A DNA stretch of 64,000 nt, taken from assembly GCA_965200775.1 (NCBI GenBank), contig OZ241383.1, forward strand, positions 434,001 through 498,000. Reading direction: 5' to 3'. Source of the stretch: Poriferisocius sp965200775 (GTDB lineage Bacteria; Actinomycetota; Acidimicrobiia; Acidimicrobiales; Bin134). The position numbers were made by a program, and so were the translations under genes. Under the pieces are notes generated by a model that did not search any database, was not told where the DNA came from, and saw only the letters and a list, made by a program, of their open reading frames with translations. This document shows positions 52,712 to 61,066 of the stretch, one piece after another. Within the stretch, counting starts at the first letter, position 1. Each line of letters starts with the position of its first letter.

Positions 52712-54166
52712 TCAGGCCGGGATTTCGGGACCAATAGCGGCGGGTTGGGCTCGCAGCGACTCAATCTCGGCCACCGCCTCGGCCGACAGCTCGCTGATAC
52801 CGATGAACTCCTCCAGGTTGTAGTGGAGGTTGATGATGCGCATTTCCTCCCGGCTCAGCACGATGTGGTCCAGTCCCAGCTGGTGCAGGCCCCGCTGGGC
52901 TCGCTGGAGGTTGGACAGGTCCTGGTCGAACACCAGGTTCAAGGTGGCGTCCTCGGCGGCCACGGTGGCTTGCATGGGCTGGCCCCGGTCGCCTCCCGGC
53001 GGGCGACGGTCGAGGTGCAGCAAATCCATGAAGGCATCGTCGGGGGTTTCGCCCGGCCGCGACCTCAGCACCGTGATGCTGTCGCACATCACGATCACGG
53101 TGATGTTGGGGAACAGGTTGAACTGGAACAGGTCCAGCATCTGCGACTGGTCGAAGTCGCTGAGGTCGAGGCCCTTGGCAGCGGTTTGGGTCCGCACCAA
53201 CTCCTCCAGCACATCCCGGACGCTGCCACCGTCGGGCACGGGCGGGCACGGTCCGGGGTTCTTGGAGTCCTGGCCGTAGCGGCCCCCCTGAGTGACGATG
53301 ATGGAATCCCAGATCTCCTGGTCGGTGGCTCCGTCGCGCAGCCGGGGGCTGGGCACCCCGTAAGGCTGGTGCAGCGATCCATGCCGACCGTAAAGGCGAT
53401 TCACCGAGTTAACGTCGTCGCAGCTCGGCAGCATTTCCCGGTGGATGCCCTGAACGTGGTAGGTCTCGCTGAACGCCTCGATGAGGGTCTTCCAGTTGCA
53501 CGGCAACGGCACGGTGAGGTCGTAAGCGCAGGCGTACTCGTCGAGTCGGGCCCACTCCAGCAGGCCGGGGATTGCCTCCAGGTAATCGTCCAGCGGCTCG
53601 GCATCCAGGTCGAGGTTCACGAACACCAGCGGACCCCAGGTGCCCACCTGCACGGGAAACAGCGGGTAGTCGTCGTTACGGAGGGCTCCAAAACCACGAC
53701 GCGACGGCACCTCCCGCAGCTTGCCGTCCAGCGTCCACGACCACCGGTGGTAGATGCAGCGCAGCTCGCTCAGGCCCGACCCCGAGCCGGTGCAGAGCAC
53801 GTTCCCCCGATGGCGGCACACGTTCTGGAACCCCTGCAACACGCCGTTTTGGTCTCGTACCACCAGCACCGACAGGTTCCCCACCGAGTACTCGAACCAG
53901 TCGCCCGGCGACGCCACGTGGTCGACGGTGCAGGCCAGCTGCCAGGCGCGGGGCCACACGTGGGCCATCTCCAGCTCGGCCCACTGGGGGGAGATGTAGC
54001 GGTGGGTGGGGACTTTCACCGGGGTTCGCCGGGGTGGGACTGCCCCGATTGCGGTGCCGACCGGGGCATCGTTGGTGAGCTCGGCGCCGATGGCGATCTG
54101 TGTGGTTCCTGGCTGATTGGTGGTTGCCTCGTTGGCTTCCGGATGCCTGGTTTCGGTGGCGGTCAT
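52712..54166 (-). CDS. Rieske non-heme iron oxygenase, alpha subunit
   Basis: Ring-hydroxylating-type oxygenase of 484 residues from ATG 54166. The Rieske [2Fe-2S] ligands are Cys117 and His119 (CRHRG) and Cys137 and His140 (CIYHRW). The catalytic domain has the mononuclear-iron histidines in ETYHVQGIH. The residue before the first histidine group is Glu where naphthalene dioxygenase has the bridging Asp. The first 45 residues are unstructured. No ferredoxin, reductase or beta subunit is adjacent, so partner and substrate are unknown. Confidence 0.88.
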   Translation of the reverse strand: MTATETRHPEANEATTNQPGTTQIAIGAELTNDAPVGTAIGAVPPRRTPVKVPTHRYISPQWAELEMAHVWPRAWQLACTVDHVASPGDWFEYSVGNLSVLVVRDQNGVLQGFQNVCRHRGNVLCTGSGSGLSELRCIYHRWSWTLDGKLREVPSRRGFGALRNDDYPLFPVQVGTWGPLVFVNLDLDAEPLDDYLEAIPGLLEWARLDEYACAYDLTVPLPCNWKTLIEAFSETYHVQGIHREMLPSCDDVNSVNRLYGRHGSLHQPYGVPSPRLRDGATDQEIWDSIIVTQGGRYGQDSKNPGPCPPVPDGGSVRDVLEELVRTQTAAKGLDLSDFDQSQMLDLFQFNLFPNITVIVMCDSITVLRSRPGETPDDAFMDLLHLDRRPPGGDRGQPMQATVAAEDATLNLVFDQDLSNLQRAQRGLHQLGLDHIVLSREEMRIINLHYNLEEFIGISELSAEAVAEIESLRAQPAAIGPEIPA

Positions 54167-54172
54167 GGCTGA

Positions 54173-54178
54173 ACAGTA
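54173..54178 (-). promoter_or_regulatory. Candidate -10 for the Rieske oxygenase gene
   Basis: TACTGT on the minus strand ends 7 nt before ATG 54166, supporting this start over the GTG-type codon 48 bp upstream. Confidence 0.45.
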
Positions 54179-54373
54179 CTTCCCCGGCCCAGGCTCGCTA
54201 GCCGAGGCCCCCACTGATGCTCCGTGGCAACAGCCCTTTCACCGGGGTGCTGCCGGCGGTCTCGTAGCATGGGGGCTGTTGGCCGGCAGCCGCCGGGAAG
54301 AGCCGGAACCGGGAAAACCAGGAGCCTGGAGAAGCCAAGTCGTTGATCGATCAGAGCATGGAGAGGTAGCAGC

Positions 54374-55516
54374 ATGGAATGGTACGAGGGGGTGGTGTTC
54401 ACACTGGGCCTTCTGATTGCCATGGGCACCCTCCTGGTCGCCATCCATACGGTGATCGTCCCCAGGGCCGATCAGAGCATCGTGATCCGGTTCGTTTACG
54501 TCGGGATGCACCTGGTGTTCTCGCTGTTGGCCGGCAAACGGAGGTCTTATCGGGAACGCGACGCACGTCTGGCCCTTTACGCCCCCACAACGCTGATGTT
54601 GCTGCCGATCGTGTGGGGAGCGGGGATCATCTACGGGTTCTCGCTCATGTTCTGGTCGCTGGATGTACACCCTTACCGGGAGTCGCTGGTCCTGAGCGGG
54701 TCTTCGCTCACCACCCTGGGCTTTCGGGAAACCGACACCCTGCTCACCCTGATCCTGGCCATTGTCGAAGCCCTCATCGGTCTCGGCATCGTGGCGTTGC
54801 TGATCAGTTTCCTGCCGACCATGTACAGCGCGTTCAGCACCCGGGAAGCGGCGGTGGCTCGACTGGAGGTGAGAGCGGGAACTCCGCCAACCCCGGAGGC
54901 CATGATCATCCTGGCCCACGAGTCCGGCGGCCTCAAGTCCCTGGGTGATACCTGGATCGAGTGGGAGCACTGGTTCATCCAGGTGGAGGAGTCCCATCAG
55001 ACCTATCCGGCTCTGGCCTTCTTCCGATCGGTTCGCCACGACCGTTCGTGGGTTACCGCTGCCGGGGCCATTCTCGACACGGCGGCCATCATGCAGTCCA
55101 CCGTGGCGGTGCCCCGGTCGCCCGATGCGGCTTTTTTGATCCGGTCGGGATTCCTGGCGCTGCGCAACGTGAGCGACTTCTTCGGCATCGATTACGACCC
55201 CGACCCTGCCCCCACAGCACCGATCTCGATCCGTCGCCACGAGTTCAACCAGGTGTACGACACCCTGAGCGACGCCGGGGTGCCGCTGGTGGAGGATCAG
55301 GATCAGGCGTGGGCCGATTTCGCCGGTTGGCGGGTTAACTACGACACCTGCCTGATCGGGCTGGCCTCCATCACCCATGCGCCCGACGGCAAGTGGAGCT
55401 CGGACCGGCACTCGCCCTACTACCGTCTGCCGCTGCTTCACCTCCCACGGCACCGCCCCTTGCCCCCGGTGCTGCGTCATATCCACCGCCGGAGACAGTC
55501 CGCCAAGCACAAATGA
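54374..55516 (+). CDS. Pore-loop ion-channel-like membrane protein
   Basis: A 380-residue protein with membrane helices near residues 8-28, 72-95 and 124-147. The segment SGSSLTTLGFRE (108-119) lies between the last two, like the selectivity filter of two-helix K+ channels although GYGD is replaced by GFRE. The C-terminal 230 residues are soluble, possibly regulatory. It stands upstream of a flavin oxidoreductase, an MgtE-like transporter and a PhoU/RCK_C protein, which supports a cation-transport role. Ion selectivity is unknown. Confidence 0.7.
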   Translation: MEWYEGVVFTLGLLIAMGTLLVAIHTVIVPRADQSIVIRFVYVGMHLVFSLLAGKRRSYRERDARLALYAPTTLMLLPIVWGAGIIYGFSLMFWSLDVHPYRESLVLSGSSLTTLGFRETDTLLTLILAIVEALIGLGIVALLISFLPTMYSAFSTREAAVARLEVRAGTPPTPEAMIILAHESGGLKSLGDTWIEWEHWFIQVEESHQTYPALAFFRSVRHDRSWVTAAGAILDTAAIMQSTVAVPRSPDAAFLIRSGFLALRNVSDFFGIDYDPDPAPTAPISIRRHEFNQVYDTLSDAGVPLVEDQDQAWADFAGWRVNYDTCLIGLASITHAPDGKWSSDRHSPYYRLPLLHLPRHRPLPPVLRHIHRRRQSAKHK

Positions 55517-55559
55517 CCGCCGAGCTTCCCGTTTGCCGAGTCGTCCCTTCGAGGTCCGA

Positions 55560-56504
55560 ATGAAAACCCGCGTTACCGAACTTTTGGGCATCGACATACC
55601 GGTGGTGCAGGCTCCCATGGGCCACATCGCCCGGGCCCAGCTTGCCTCGGCGGTGTCAAACGCCGGGGGCATGGGCATCATCGAGACCTCCTCCGGCCAA
55701 CTCGACGAGATCAAGGTGGAGATCGCCCGGATGCGCGATCTCACCGACCGCCCCTGGGGAGTCAACATCGCCCAACTTCTGGTGCCCGACGCCACCGTTA
55801 TCGACTTCGTGATCGAACAGGGCGTCCGGTTTGTCACCACATCGGCGGGCGACCCCGGCCGGTTCACCTCAATGTTGAAGGCAGCCGGGGTCACCGTGTT
55901 CCATGTGGTGCCCACCCTGCGTGGTGCCCAAAAGGCGGTGGATGCCGGAGTCGACGGCCTCATCGTTGAGGGGGTGGAGGGTGGCGGCTTCAAGAACCCC
56001 CACGGTTCGTCCACCATGGTGCTCACGCCGCTGGTGGCGTCAGAGGTGGATGTTCCGCTGATCGCCGCCGGGGGGATTTGCGACGGGGTGTCCATGGCCG
56101 CCGCCTTGGTGTTGGGTGCCGACGGGGTGCAGATGGGTACCAGGATGCTGTCGGCCGAGGAGTCGCCCGTCCACGACAACTGGAAGCAGGCGGTGGTGGA
56201 CGCCGCCGACACCGATACCGTGGTGCTGAACCGTTTTGGGCGGCCCGGAATGCGGGCGTTGCGCACCGAGCTGACCTCCGAGTTGGAGCATCAGGACCAG
56301 GTGCATTTGCCCGGGCTCGACCGGCTCATGGACCAGTATTTCGGCGGGCGGATGGATGTGGCCGTCCCCTTCGGGGGTCAGGTGATGGGTCGGATCGACG
56401 AGGTTCGGCCCGTGGCCGACATCCTGCGGGATGCCTGGGACGAGTGTCAGGCTCTCCTGCGCCGGTTGGGTCGGGCTGCTTCGGGACAACAAGACCCCGG
56501 GTGA
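55560..56504 (+). CDS. Nitronate monooxygenase / NAD(P)H-dependent flavin oxidoreductase family
   Basis: FMN-binding TIM-barrel enzyme of 314 residues. Family features are IDIPVVQAPMGHIA at the N-terminus, AGGMGIIE, IVEGVEGGGFKNPHG and PLIAAGGICDGVSMAAALVLGADGVQMGTRM. The group covers 2-nitropropane dioxygenase and enoyl-ACP reductase FabK; which reaction applies here is not clear. ATG 55560 is chosen at the family start. The stop overlaps the next gene's GTG. Confidence 0.85.
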   Translation: MKTRVTELLGIDIPVVQAPMGHIARAQLASAVSNAGGMGIIETSSGQLDEIKVEIARMRDLTDRPWGVNIAQLLVPDATVIDFVIEQGVRFVTTSAGDPGRFTSMLKAAGVTVFHVVPTLRGAQKAVDAGVDGLIVEGVEGGGFKNPHGSSTMVLTPLVASEVDVPLIAAGGICDGVSMAAALVLGADGVQMGTRMLSAEESPVHDNWKQAVVDAADTDTVVLNRFGRPGMRALRTELTSELEHQDQVHLPGLDRLMDQYFGGRMDVAVPFGGQVMGRIDEVRPVADILRDAWDECQALLRRLGRAASGQQDPG

Positions 56505-57769
56505 CGAGAGCCGGGATGCCGAGAAACCTCCAGTGCCGGCTGTTCCGGCCAGCGGGTTTCCGGCCCCGGATTCACCTGCTCGGGCCCGATCCGAGGGGTG
56601 TGGGCCAGTCGCTGGGAGCGCTCAGCGTGCTGGCGGTTACCAGCGTTGTTGCCGGCGTGGTGCTGGGCCGCAGCCTCGACCGGCTGGCCGAGCTGCCCGG
56701 CCTGTTGCTGCTGGTGCCGGCGGCCATCGCACTGCGGGGCAACATCTTCGGGGCGCTGGGCAGCCGATTGGGTACCGCCATCCACACCGGGACGTTTCGC
56801 CTGTCGTTGCGCACCTCCAGCGTGGTGGGCCAGAACGTGTGGGCGTCCATGGTTCTGACCCTGGCCCTTTCGCTCGGGTTGGCTCTTTTGGCTTCGGCGG
56901 TGGCTCCCGGTGTGGGGGTTGAGGGGGCGATCAGCGTGGCCGATTACGTAGTGGTCTCGGTGGTCGGGGGGACGCTGGCCTCGGTGTTCGTGTTGCTGGT
57001 GGCGCTGGGCATGGCCACCGGGTCGGTGCGGTGGGGCCTCGACCCCGACAACGTGACCGCCCCGATGGTGACGGCTGCTGGGGACGTGCTGACCCTTCCG
57101 ACGCTGATCCTGGCTTCCCATCTGGTGCGGCGCGACGTGGTGACCCCGGTGGTTGCCGGCGTGGTGGCGGCGGTCACGGTCTTCTCGCTGGTTGCCGCCA
57201 CCCGGTCGAAAGCCAGGGACTTGCGGACCATCCTTCGGGAATCGATACCGGTGCTTGTGCTGGCTGGTTTCCTGTCGTTGATGGCCGGGGTCACCATGGA
57301 GAACCGGTTTGAGGTGTTCGCCGATCAGCCGGTGCTGCTGGTGTTGGTGCCCGGCTATCTGGCCATGGGCGGGGCGTTGGGCGGCATCCTGACCAACCGG
57401 CTGTCCAGCAAGCTGCATTTGGGTTTGATCGACCCCTCGGTTGTGCCCCGCCGGGGGGCCCGGGCCGATCTGGGCATGACGTTCGGGCTGGCCGTGCCGG
57501 TTTTCGCCATCGTCGCCCTGGTGTCGCAGGGCGCGGGTGTGCTCACCGACCTGGCCGGGCCCGGAGCAGGCCGCCTGGTGGGCATCGCCGTGACCGGGGG
57601 AGCCATGGCGGTGGTGGCGGTGGTGGTCATGGCCTACTACGGGACCATCGCTGCGGTGCGATTCGGGGTTGATCCCGACACGGTGGGCATTCCCATCGTG
57701 TCCGCGGTGCTCGATCTGGTGGGGGCGTTCACCCTCATATTTGCCATTACCTGGCTGGGAGGTAGTTAG
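56501..57769 (+). CDS. MgtE/SLC41-like divalent cation transporter
   Basis: A 422-residue membrane protein made of two homologous halves. Each has a helix with the SLC41 signature: PAAIALRGNIFGALGSRLGT and PGYLAMGGALGGILTNRLSS. About ten helices are visible. The cytoplasmic N and CBS domains of classic MgtE are absent, so it is a membrane-only form. GTG 56501 overlaps the upstream stop. The PhoU/RCK_C protein just downstream may replace the missing regulatory domains. Mg2+ is the likely substrate, by family. Confidence 0.85.
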   Translation: MTRAGMPRNLQCRLFRPAGFRPRIHLLGPDPRGVGQSLGALSVLAVTSVVAGVVLGRSLDRLAELPGLLLLVPAAIALRGNIFGALGSRLGTAIHTGTFRLSLRTSSVVGQNVWASMVLTLALSLGLALLASAVAPGVGVEGAISVADYVVVSVVGGTLASVFVLLVALGMATGSVRWGLDPDNVTAPMVTAAGDVLTLPTLILASHLVRRDVVTPVVAGVVAAVTVFSLVAATRSKARDLRTILRESIPVLVLAGFLSLMAGVTMENRFEVFADQPVLLVLVPGYLAMGGALGGILTNRLSSKLHLGLIDPSVVPRRGARADLGMTFGLAVPVFAIVALVSQGAGVLTDLAGPGAGRLVGIAVTGGAMAVVAVVVMAYYGTIAAVRFGVDPDTVGIPIVSAVLDLVGAFTLIFAITWLGGS

Positions 57770-57772
57770 CCT
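57767..57772 (+). promoter_or_regulatory. Candidate -10 for the PhoU/RCK_C gene
   Basis: TAGCCT, whose first three bases are the stop codon of the transporter gene, ends 7 nt before ATG 57779. The gene may be read both from the upstream operon and from its own leaderless start. Confidence 0.4.
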
Positions 57773-57778
57773 TCAGCC

Positions 57779-58999
57779 ATGGATGATCGCCCCCGCAACC
57801 TTCGGGCCATGCTCGCAGAGGCTAAGGACCTTTCCGAGCTGATGGTTGATCTGGCCTACGCCGCCCTGTACTTCGGCGATCCCGAGATGGCCACCGAGGT
57901 TGACGAGCTCGAGGTGCAGATGACCGAGCTGGTGCAGGACATGAGAGCGGTCTGCATCATGGCGGTGCGTCATCCCAAGGAGGCCGTGGGCATGTCGTCG
58001 GTGCTTCAGGTGATAAGCGCCATCGAGCGGATAGCCAACGATGCGGTGGACATTTCCCGGATCGTGACCCGCAGGCTGGGGATCCCGGCCGAGCTGGTGG
58101 CCAACATGTCCGGTGCCGAGGAGGTGTCGCACCGGCTGGTTGTTCAGGAGGGGTCGCACATGGTCCGCCGTCCCCTCGGTGATCTGGAGCTGCCGGTGGT
58201 GGCTGGGATGCGGGTGATGGCCATTCGGCGGGAGCGGAGCTGGATTACCGATGTGGGGGGCGATCAGGTGATGATGCCCGGTGACGTGCTGTTCCTGAGG
58301 GGCTCGCCGGCGGGGATCATGCGGCTGCATCAACTGGCGGCGGCTCCTATGTGGGAGGAGCCGGCTGTCCCGGAGGATCCGTGGATTTCCGATCTTGACA
58401 GAGCTGTGGACGTGCTGGTGGAGATGAAGGACTTGTCGGAGGCCGCTGTGGGGTTGGCCTACTCGGCGCTGGTGTTGAACGACCGGGGGATGGCCGCCGA
58501 GGTTCGACACCTTGAGGGTCGGCTCGACGAGATGAACCATCAGCTCGAGTTGTGGGTTTTGCGAGCGGCGGCCAACAACATCGATCCCGCGCCGCTGCGG
58601 GGTTTGTTGCATCTGGGCCAGGCCGCCGAGGACATTGGTGACCAGGCTCGCCAGATGATCCTGCTGGTGGAACAGGGCGAGGATGTGCATCCGATTCTGG
58701 AGATTGCCCTGGGTGATTCCGATGAGGTGCTTGTCGATCTTCCGGTGGCCGAGGGCAGCGGGGCCGACGGGTCCACCTTGCGGGAGCTGGCGCTGAACAT
58801 CGAGCCCGGCTTCACGGTGCTGGCCATCCGTCGAGCGGGCCGCTACCTCTACCATCCCCGAGGTCGAACGGTGCTCGCCGCCAACGACCGGATCATTGCC
58901 CGCGGCCCCGACGAAGGCCGTGAAGCCCTGGCCCAGCGCTGCGGCTGGACACTGCTGCGCGACGAGGAAGGCCTGGAAGACAACCTCCAACCCCTCTGA
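57779..58999 (+). CDS. Duplicated PhoU-RCK_C regulatory protein
   Basis: A 406-residue soluble protein with two tandem copies of a PhoU-like helical bundle followed by an RCK_C (TrkA-C) domain. The PhoU parts begin MLAEAKDLSELMVDLAYAAL and LVEMKDLSEAAVGLAYSALV. The RCK_C parts include VVAGMRVMAIRRERSWITD and IEPGFTVLAIRRAGRYLYHP. RCK_C domains bind small ligands and gate ion channels, so it probably regulates the neighbouring transporter. Its last 172 bp recur at 59842. Confidence 0.82.
   Translation: MDDRPRNLRAMLAEAKDLSELMVDLAYAALYFGDPEMATEVDELEVQMTELVQDMRAVCIMAVRHPKEAVGMSSVLQVISAIERIANDAVDISRIVTRRLGIPAELVANMSGAEEVSHRLVVQEGSHMVRRPLGDLELPVVAGMRVMAIRRERSWITDVGGDQVMMPGDVLFLRGSPAGIMRLHQLAAAPMWEEPAVPEDPWISDLDRAVDVLVEMKDLSEAAVGLAYSALVLNDRGMAAEVRHLEGRLDEMNHQLELWVLRAAANNIDPAPLRGLLHLGQAAEDIGDQARQMILLVEQGEDVHPILEIALGDSDEVLVDLPVAEGSGADGSTLRELALNIEPGFTVLAIRRAGRYLYHPRGRTVLAANDRIIARGPDEGREALAQRCGWTLLRDEEGLEDNLQPL
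58822..58993 (+). repeat. 172-bp direct repeat, left copy (3' end of PhoU/RCK_C gene)
   Basis: Matches 59842-60013 at 166 of 172 positions, offset exactly 1020 bp. Differences at 58861, 58864, 58897, 58908, 58951 and 58982; four are silent in the reading frame. Confidence 0.95.
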
Positions 59000-59068
59000 G
59001 AACCTGCCTCGTCCCGTCTTGTTGGAAAGCCTGTAGCCCCTCTGACAGAAGCTGTTACCCCCGGTGCT

Positions 59069-59074
59069 TAGGAT
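59069..59074 (+). promoter_or_regulatory. Candidate -10 for the DUF4065 gene
   Basis: TAGGAT ends 7 nt before ATG 59081. CTGACA lies at 59042-59047 with a long 21-nt spacer. Confidence 0.5.
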
Positions 59075-59080
59075 GGGGTC

Positions 59081-59629
59081 ATGGACATCTCCTACAACGA
59101 GGACAAGTTCGCCGAGATGGTTCTTCTCGTTGCTGATCGGCTGAAGGACGACCGGGCCGGAGGTGCCACGAAGCTGAACAAGGTCTTGTTCTTTGCGGAG
59201 TTCACACACCTGCGTCGCCACCACAAGGTGATCTCGGGGTGCGAGTTCCAGCACCTCACCCACGGTCCCGCGCCCCACCAGATGCTGCCGGTGCGCAAGC
59301 GCCTTATCGACTCCGGGGCGGCTCGGCTGGTCAAGGAGGACTTCCTGGGTCGGCCACAGCACCGCTTGGTGCCCACACGACCTGCTGACCTCTCCCTGTT
59401 CGATGACGACGAGCTGAAGACCATGGAGGATGTGCTCGAACAGCTTGCAGGGATGACTGCGGTGCAGGTCAGCGAGCTGTCACATCAGGAACCCGGATGG
59501 CAGCTCACCGAAGTGGGTGAGACGATCCCCCTATCGACCGCATTCCTCGGATTCCCCCAGGTAAGGACGCCAACCAGCAGAGGGCTGTCGGCAGAGGTCG
59601 CCGCCCGCTACAAGACCAGCAACTTTTGA
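59081..59629 (+). CDS. DUF4065 (Panacea/SocA-like) protein
   Basis: A 182-residue protein whose core GATKLNKVLFFAEFTHLRRH, then FQHLTHGPAPHQMLPVRKRL, matches the DUF4065/Panacea domain. That domain is used by many antitoxins (PanA) and by the SocA proteolysis adaptor. The conserved helix MEDVLEQLAGMTAVQVSELS follows. It is enclosed by the two copies of the PhoU/RCK_C 3' end. No intact toxin gene lies next to it; a start-less coding-like fragment overlaps its end. A second decayed copy of its C-terminal part is at 61626. Confidence 0.8.
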   Translation: MDISYNEDKFAEMVLLVADRLKDDRAGGATKLNKVLFFAEFTHLRRHHKVISGCEFQHLTHGPAPHQMLPVRKRLIDSGAARLVKEDFLGRPQHRLVPTRPADLSLFDDDELKTMEDVLEQLAGMTAVQVSELSHQEPGWQLTEVGETIPLSTAFLGFPQVRTPTSRGLSAEVAARYKTSNF

Positions 59630-59786
59630 GGACGACCCTGACATTCGCACCCTTCACATCATCGACCCGATCTTTGGCACCTTCGTCTTCGCCGGAGTCC
59701 TCATTGAGCCAGGCGTAGTAGAGATAGCCGACTACAACCATGACCCCGACTACTGGGACACGATCGGTGACGATCCCAGCACCTGA
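59598..59786 (+). pseudogene. Coding-like fragment without a start codon
   Basis: A different frame from the DUF4065 gene encodes FEDDPDIRTLHIIDPIFG, then GVVEIADYNHDPDYWDTIGD, and stops at 59784-59786. The frame is open only back to 59565 and contains no ATG, GTG or TTG before this stretch. The hydrophobic/acidic pattern and codon choice look like real protein. It may be the tail of a lost toxin partner, which is inference. Confidence 0.35.
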
Positions 59787-59818
59787 GCTGCAAGCACCGT
59801 TGATGCCAGTCTCATGTC

Positions 59819-60025
59819 GTGTCGCAGGGCAACTTTTTGCCGGCCATCCGTCGAGCGGGCCGCTACCTCTACCATCCCCGGGGCCGAACGGTGCTCGCCG
59901 CCAACGACCGGATCATCGCCCGCGGCCTCGACGAAGGCCGTGAAGCCCTGGCCCAGCGCTGCGGCTGGACGCTGCTGCGCGACGAGGAAGGCCTGGAAGA
60001 CTACCTCCAACCTCTCAGGGTTTGA
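59819..60025 (+). pseudogene. Truncated copy of the PhoU/RCK_C 3' end
   Basis: Encodes the last 58 residues of the RCK_C domain (AIRRAGRYLYHPRGRT to LEDYLQPL) after a short unrelated leader from GTG 59819. It differs from the intact gene by P-to-L and N-to-Y changes. Too short to fold as a full RCK_C domain; best read as a by-product of insertion or recombination. Confidence 0.8.
59842..60013 (+). repeat. 172-bp direct repeat, right copy
   Basis: Second copy of 58822-58993. The two copies bracket the DUF4065 gene and could be junctions of an integrated element or a recombination duplication. Confidence 0.95.
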
Positions 60026-60045
60026 CTGCAATAGCCTGGTCCCTT

Positions 60046-60282
60046 ATGCCCGAACAAGAACACTCAGCGCCTCTACACGAGACGAGCCTGTCTTCGGGGC
60101 TTGCTGCCGCCGAGCGAGCGCTGATGATCGAAGAAGGGTTGCAGGCCGTGCAGGCCTGGGAAGCCGACCATGGCAAGTTGACTGATGAGGAGTTGGCCTA
60201 CGCCGATCGCGTTCTCGACGAACTCGTCAACAAGCAGGATCAAGAAGCCCAAGCCCTCTCTGCCTCCCGGGACAGTCTGTAA
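60046..60282 (+). CDS. Small antitoxin-like protein
   Basis: A 78-residue acidic helical protein. The end LQAVQAWEADHGKLTDEELA followed by YADRVLDELV resembles C-termini of actinobacterial antitoxins paired with PIN or MazF toxins; this is recognition by pattern only. No toxin follows in the same orientation before the next gene. TAGCCT (60032-60037) lies 9 nt before ATG 60046. Confidence 0.5.
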   Translation: MPEQEHSAPLHETSLSSGLAAAERALMIEEGLQAVQAWEADHGKLTDEELAYADRVLDELVNKQDQEAQALSASRDSL

Positions 60283-60352
60283 CCCGCCCTGAGTCTTATC
60301 GGGTGTCCAGTAGAGTTACAACCAACGGTCGCAACACCGGGTAGGTGGCGTT

Positions 60353-61066
60353 TTGAAAGACATGCGGTTCAACCGCCGGCTCTACACCATGTCCCAGGCA
60401 GCCCGTCTTGTGGGCATGAGCCGGTCAACTCTGGCTACGTGGGCAATCGGGGACAAGCATCCCGTGAAGCGAGGGCTTGCGAGCAAGCGAGAACCTGTGG
60501 TCACATCGCTCAGCCGCTCCGAGGGCGACGACCGCACCATTCCCTTCATCGGTCTCGTAGAGGCGACCGTAGTTCAAGCCTTCCGGCAGACGGGCCTTCC
60601 GATGCAGCGCATCCGCAGCGCCCTGAAGATCCTTAGCGAGAAAGACGAGCTGGGGCATGCTCTGGCGTCCAAGAGGCTCTACAGCGATGGTGCCCAGGTC
60701 CTTCTTGACTATGCCGAGAGTGAAGAGGACAGGCAGCTTCGCCTGTTGGTTGTCGTAGTGTCAGGACAGCGGGTGTTTCACGAGGTCATTGATGAGTACT
60801 TGCAGAGGATCACCTTCGACGAATCGGGTGGGGATTGGGCCAGTGAGCTGATTCTCCCGGTGACAGACCGCAGGCTGTTGCGTGTCATTCCAGGGGTGGC
60901 TAGTGGTGACCCTCTGTTCGTCAACGGGGGTGCTCCGCTGTCGGCGGTGCGGAGCAGGTTCATGGCTGGTGAACCCATCACTTCCATAGAGCGAGACTAC
61001 GACACACCCTCGGAGGACATCGAAGAGGCTATCAATGCCATCTGGCCGCAGGCACAAGCAGCCTGA
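60353..61066 (+). CDS. VapB45-like antitoxin with DUF433 domain
   Basis: The 237 residues start with a helix-turn-helix (TMSQAARLVGMSRSTLATW). The end, SRFMAGEPITSIERDYDTPS followed by EDIEEAINAIW, is the DUF433 winged-helix pattern found in VapB45 antitoxins. The start is TTG 60353 or ATG 60362. The toxin frame begins inside its last 32 bp (ATG 61035), as usual for coupled toxin-antitoxin genes. It probably represses its own promoter. Confidence 0.72.
   Translation: MKDMRFNRRLYTMSQAARLVGMSRSTLATWAIGDKHPVKRGLASKREPVVTSLSRSEGDDRTIPFIGLVEATVVQAFRQTGLPMQRIRSALKILSEKDELGHALASKRLYSDGAQVLLDYAESEEDRQLRLLVVVVSGQRVFHEVIDEYLQRITFDESGGDWASELILPVTDRRLLRVIPGVASGDPLFVNGGAPLSAVRSRFMAGEPITSIERDYDTPSEDIEEAINAIWPQAQAA

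Noticed and set aside
60294..60316. Promoter with TAGAGT before the VapB45-like gene
   Set aside because: No -35 at acceptable spacing and the predicted leader is not supported by other signals.
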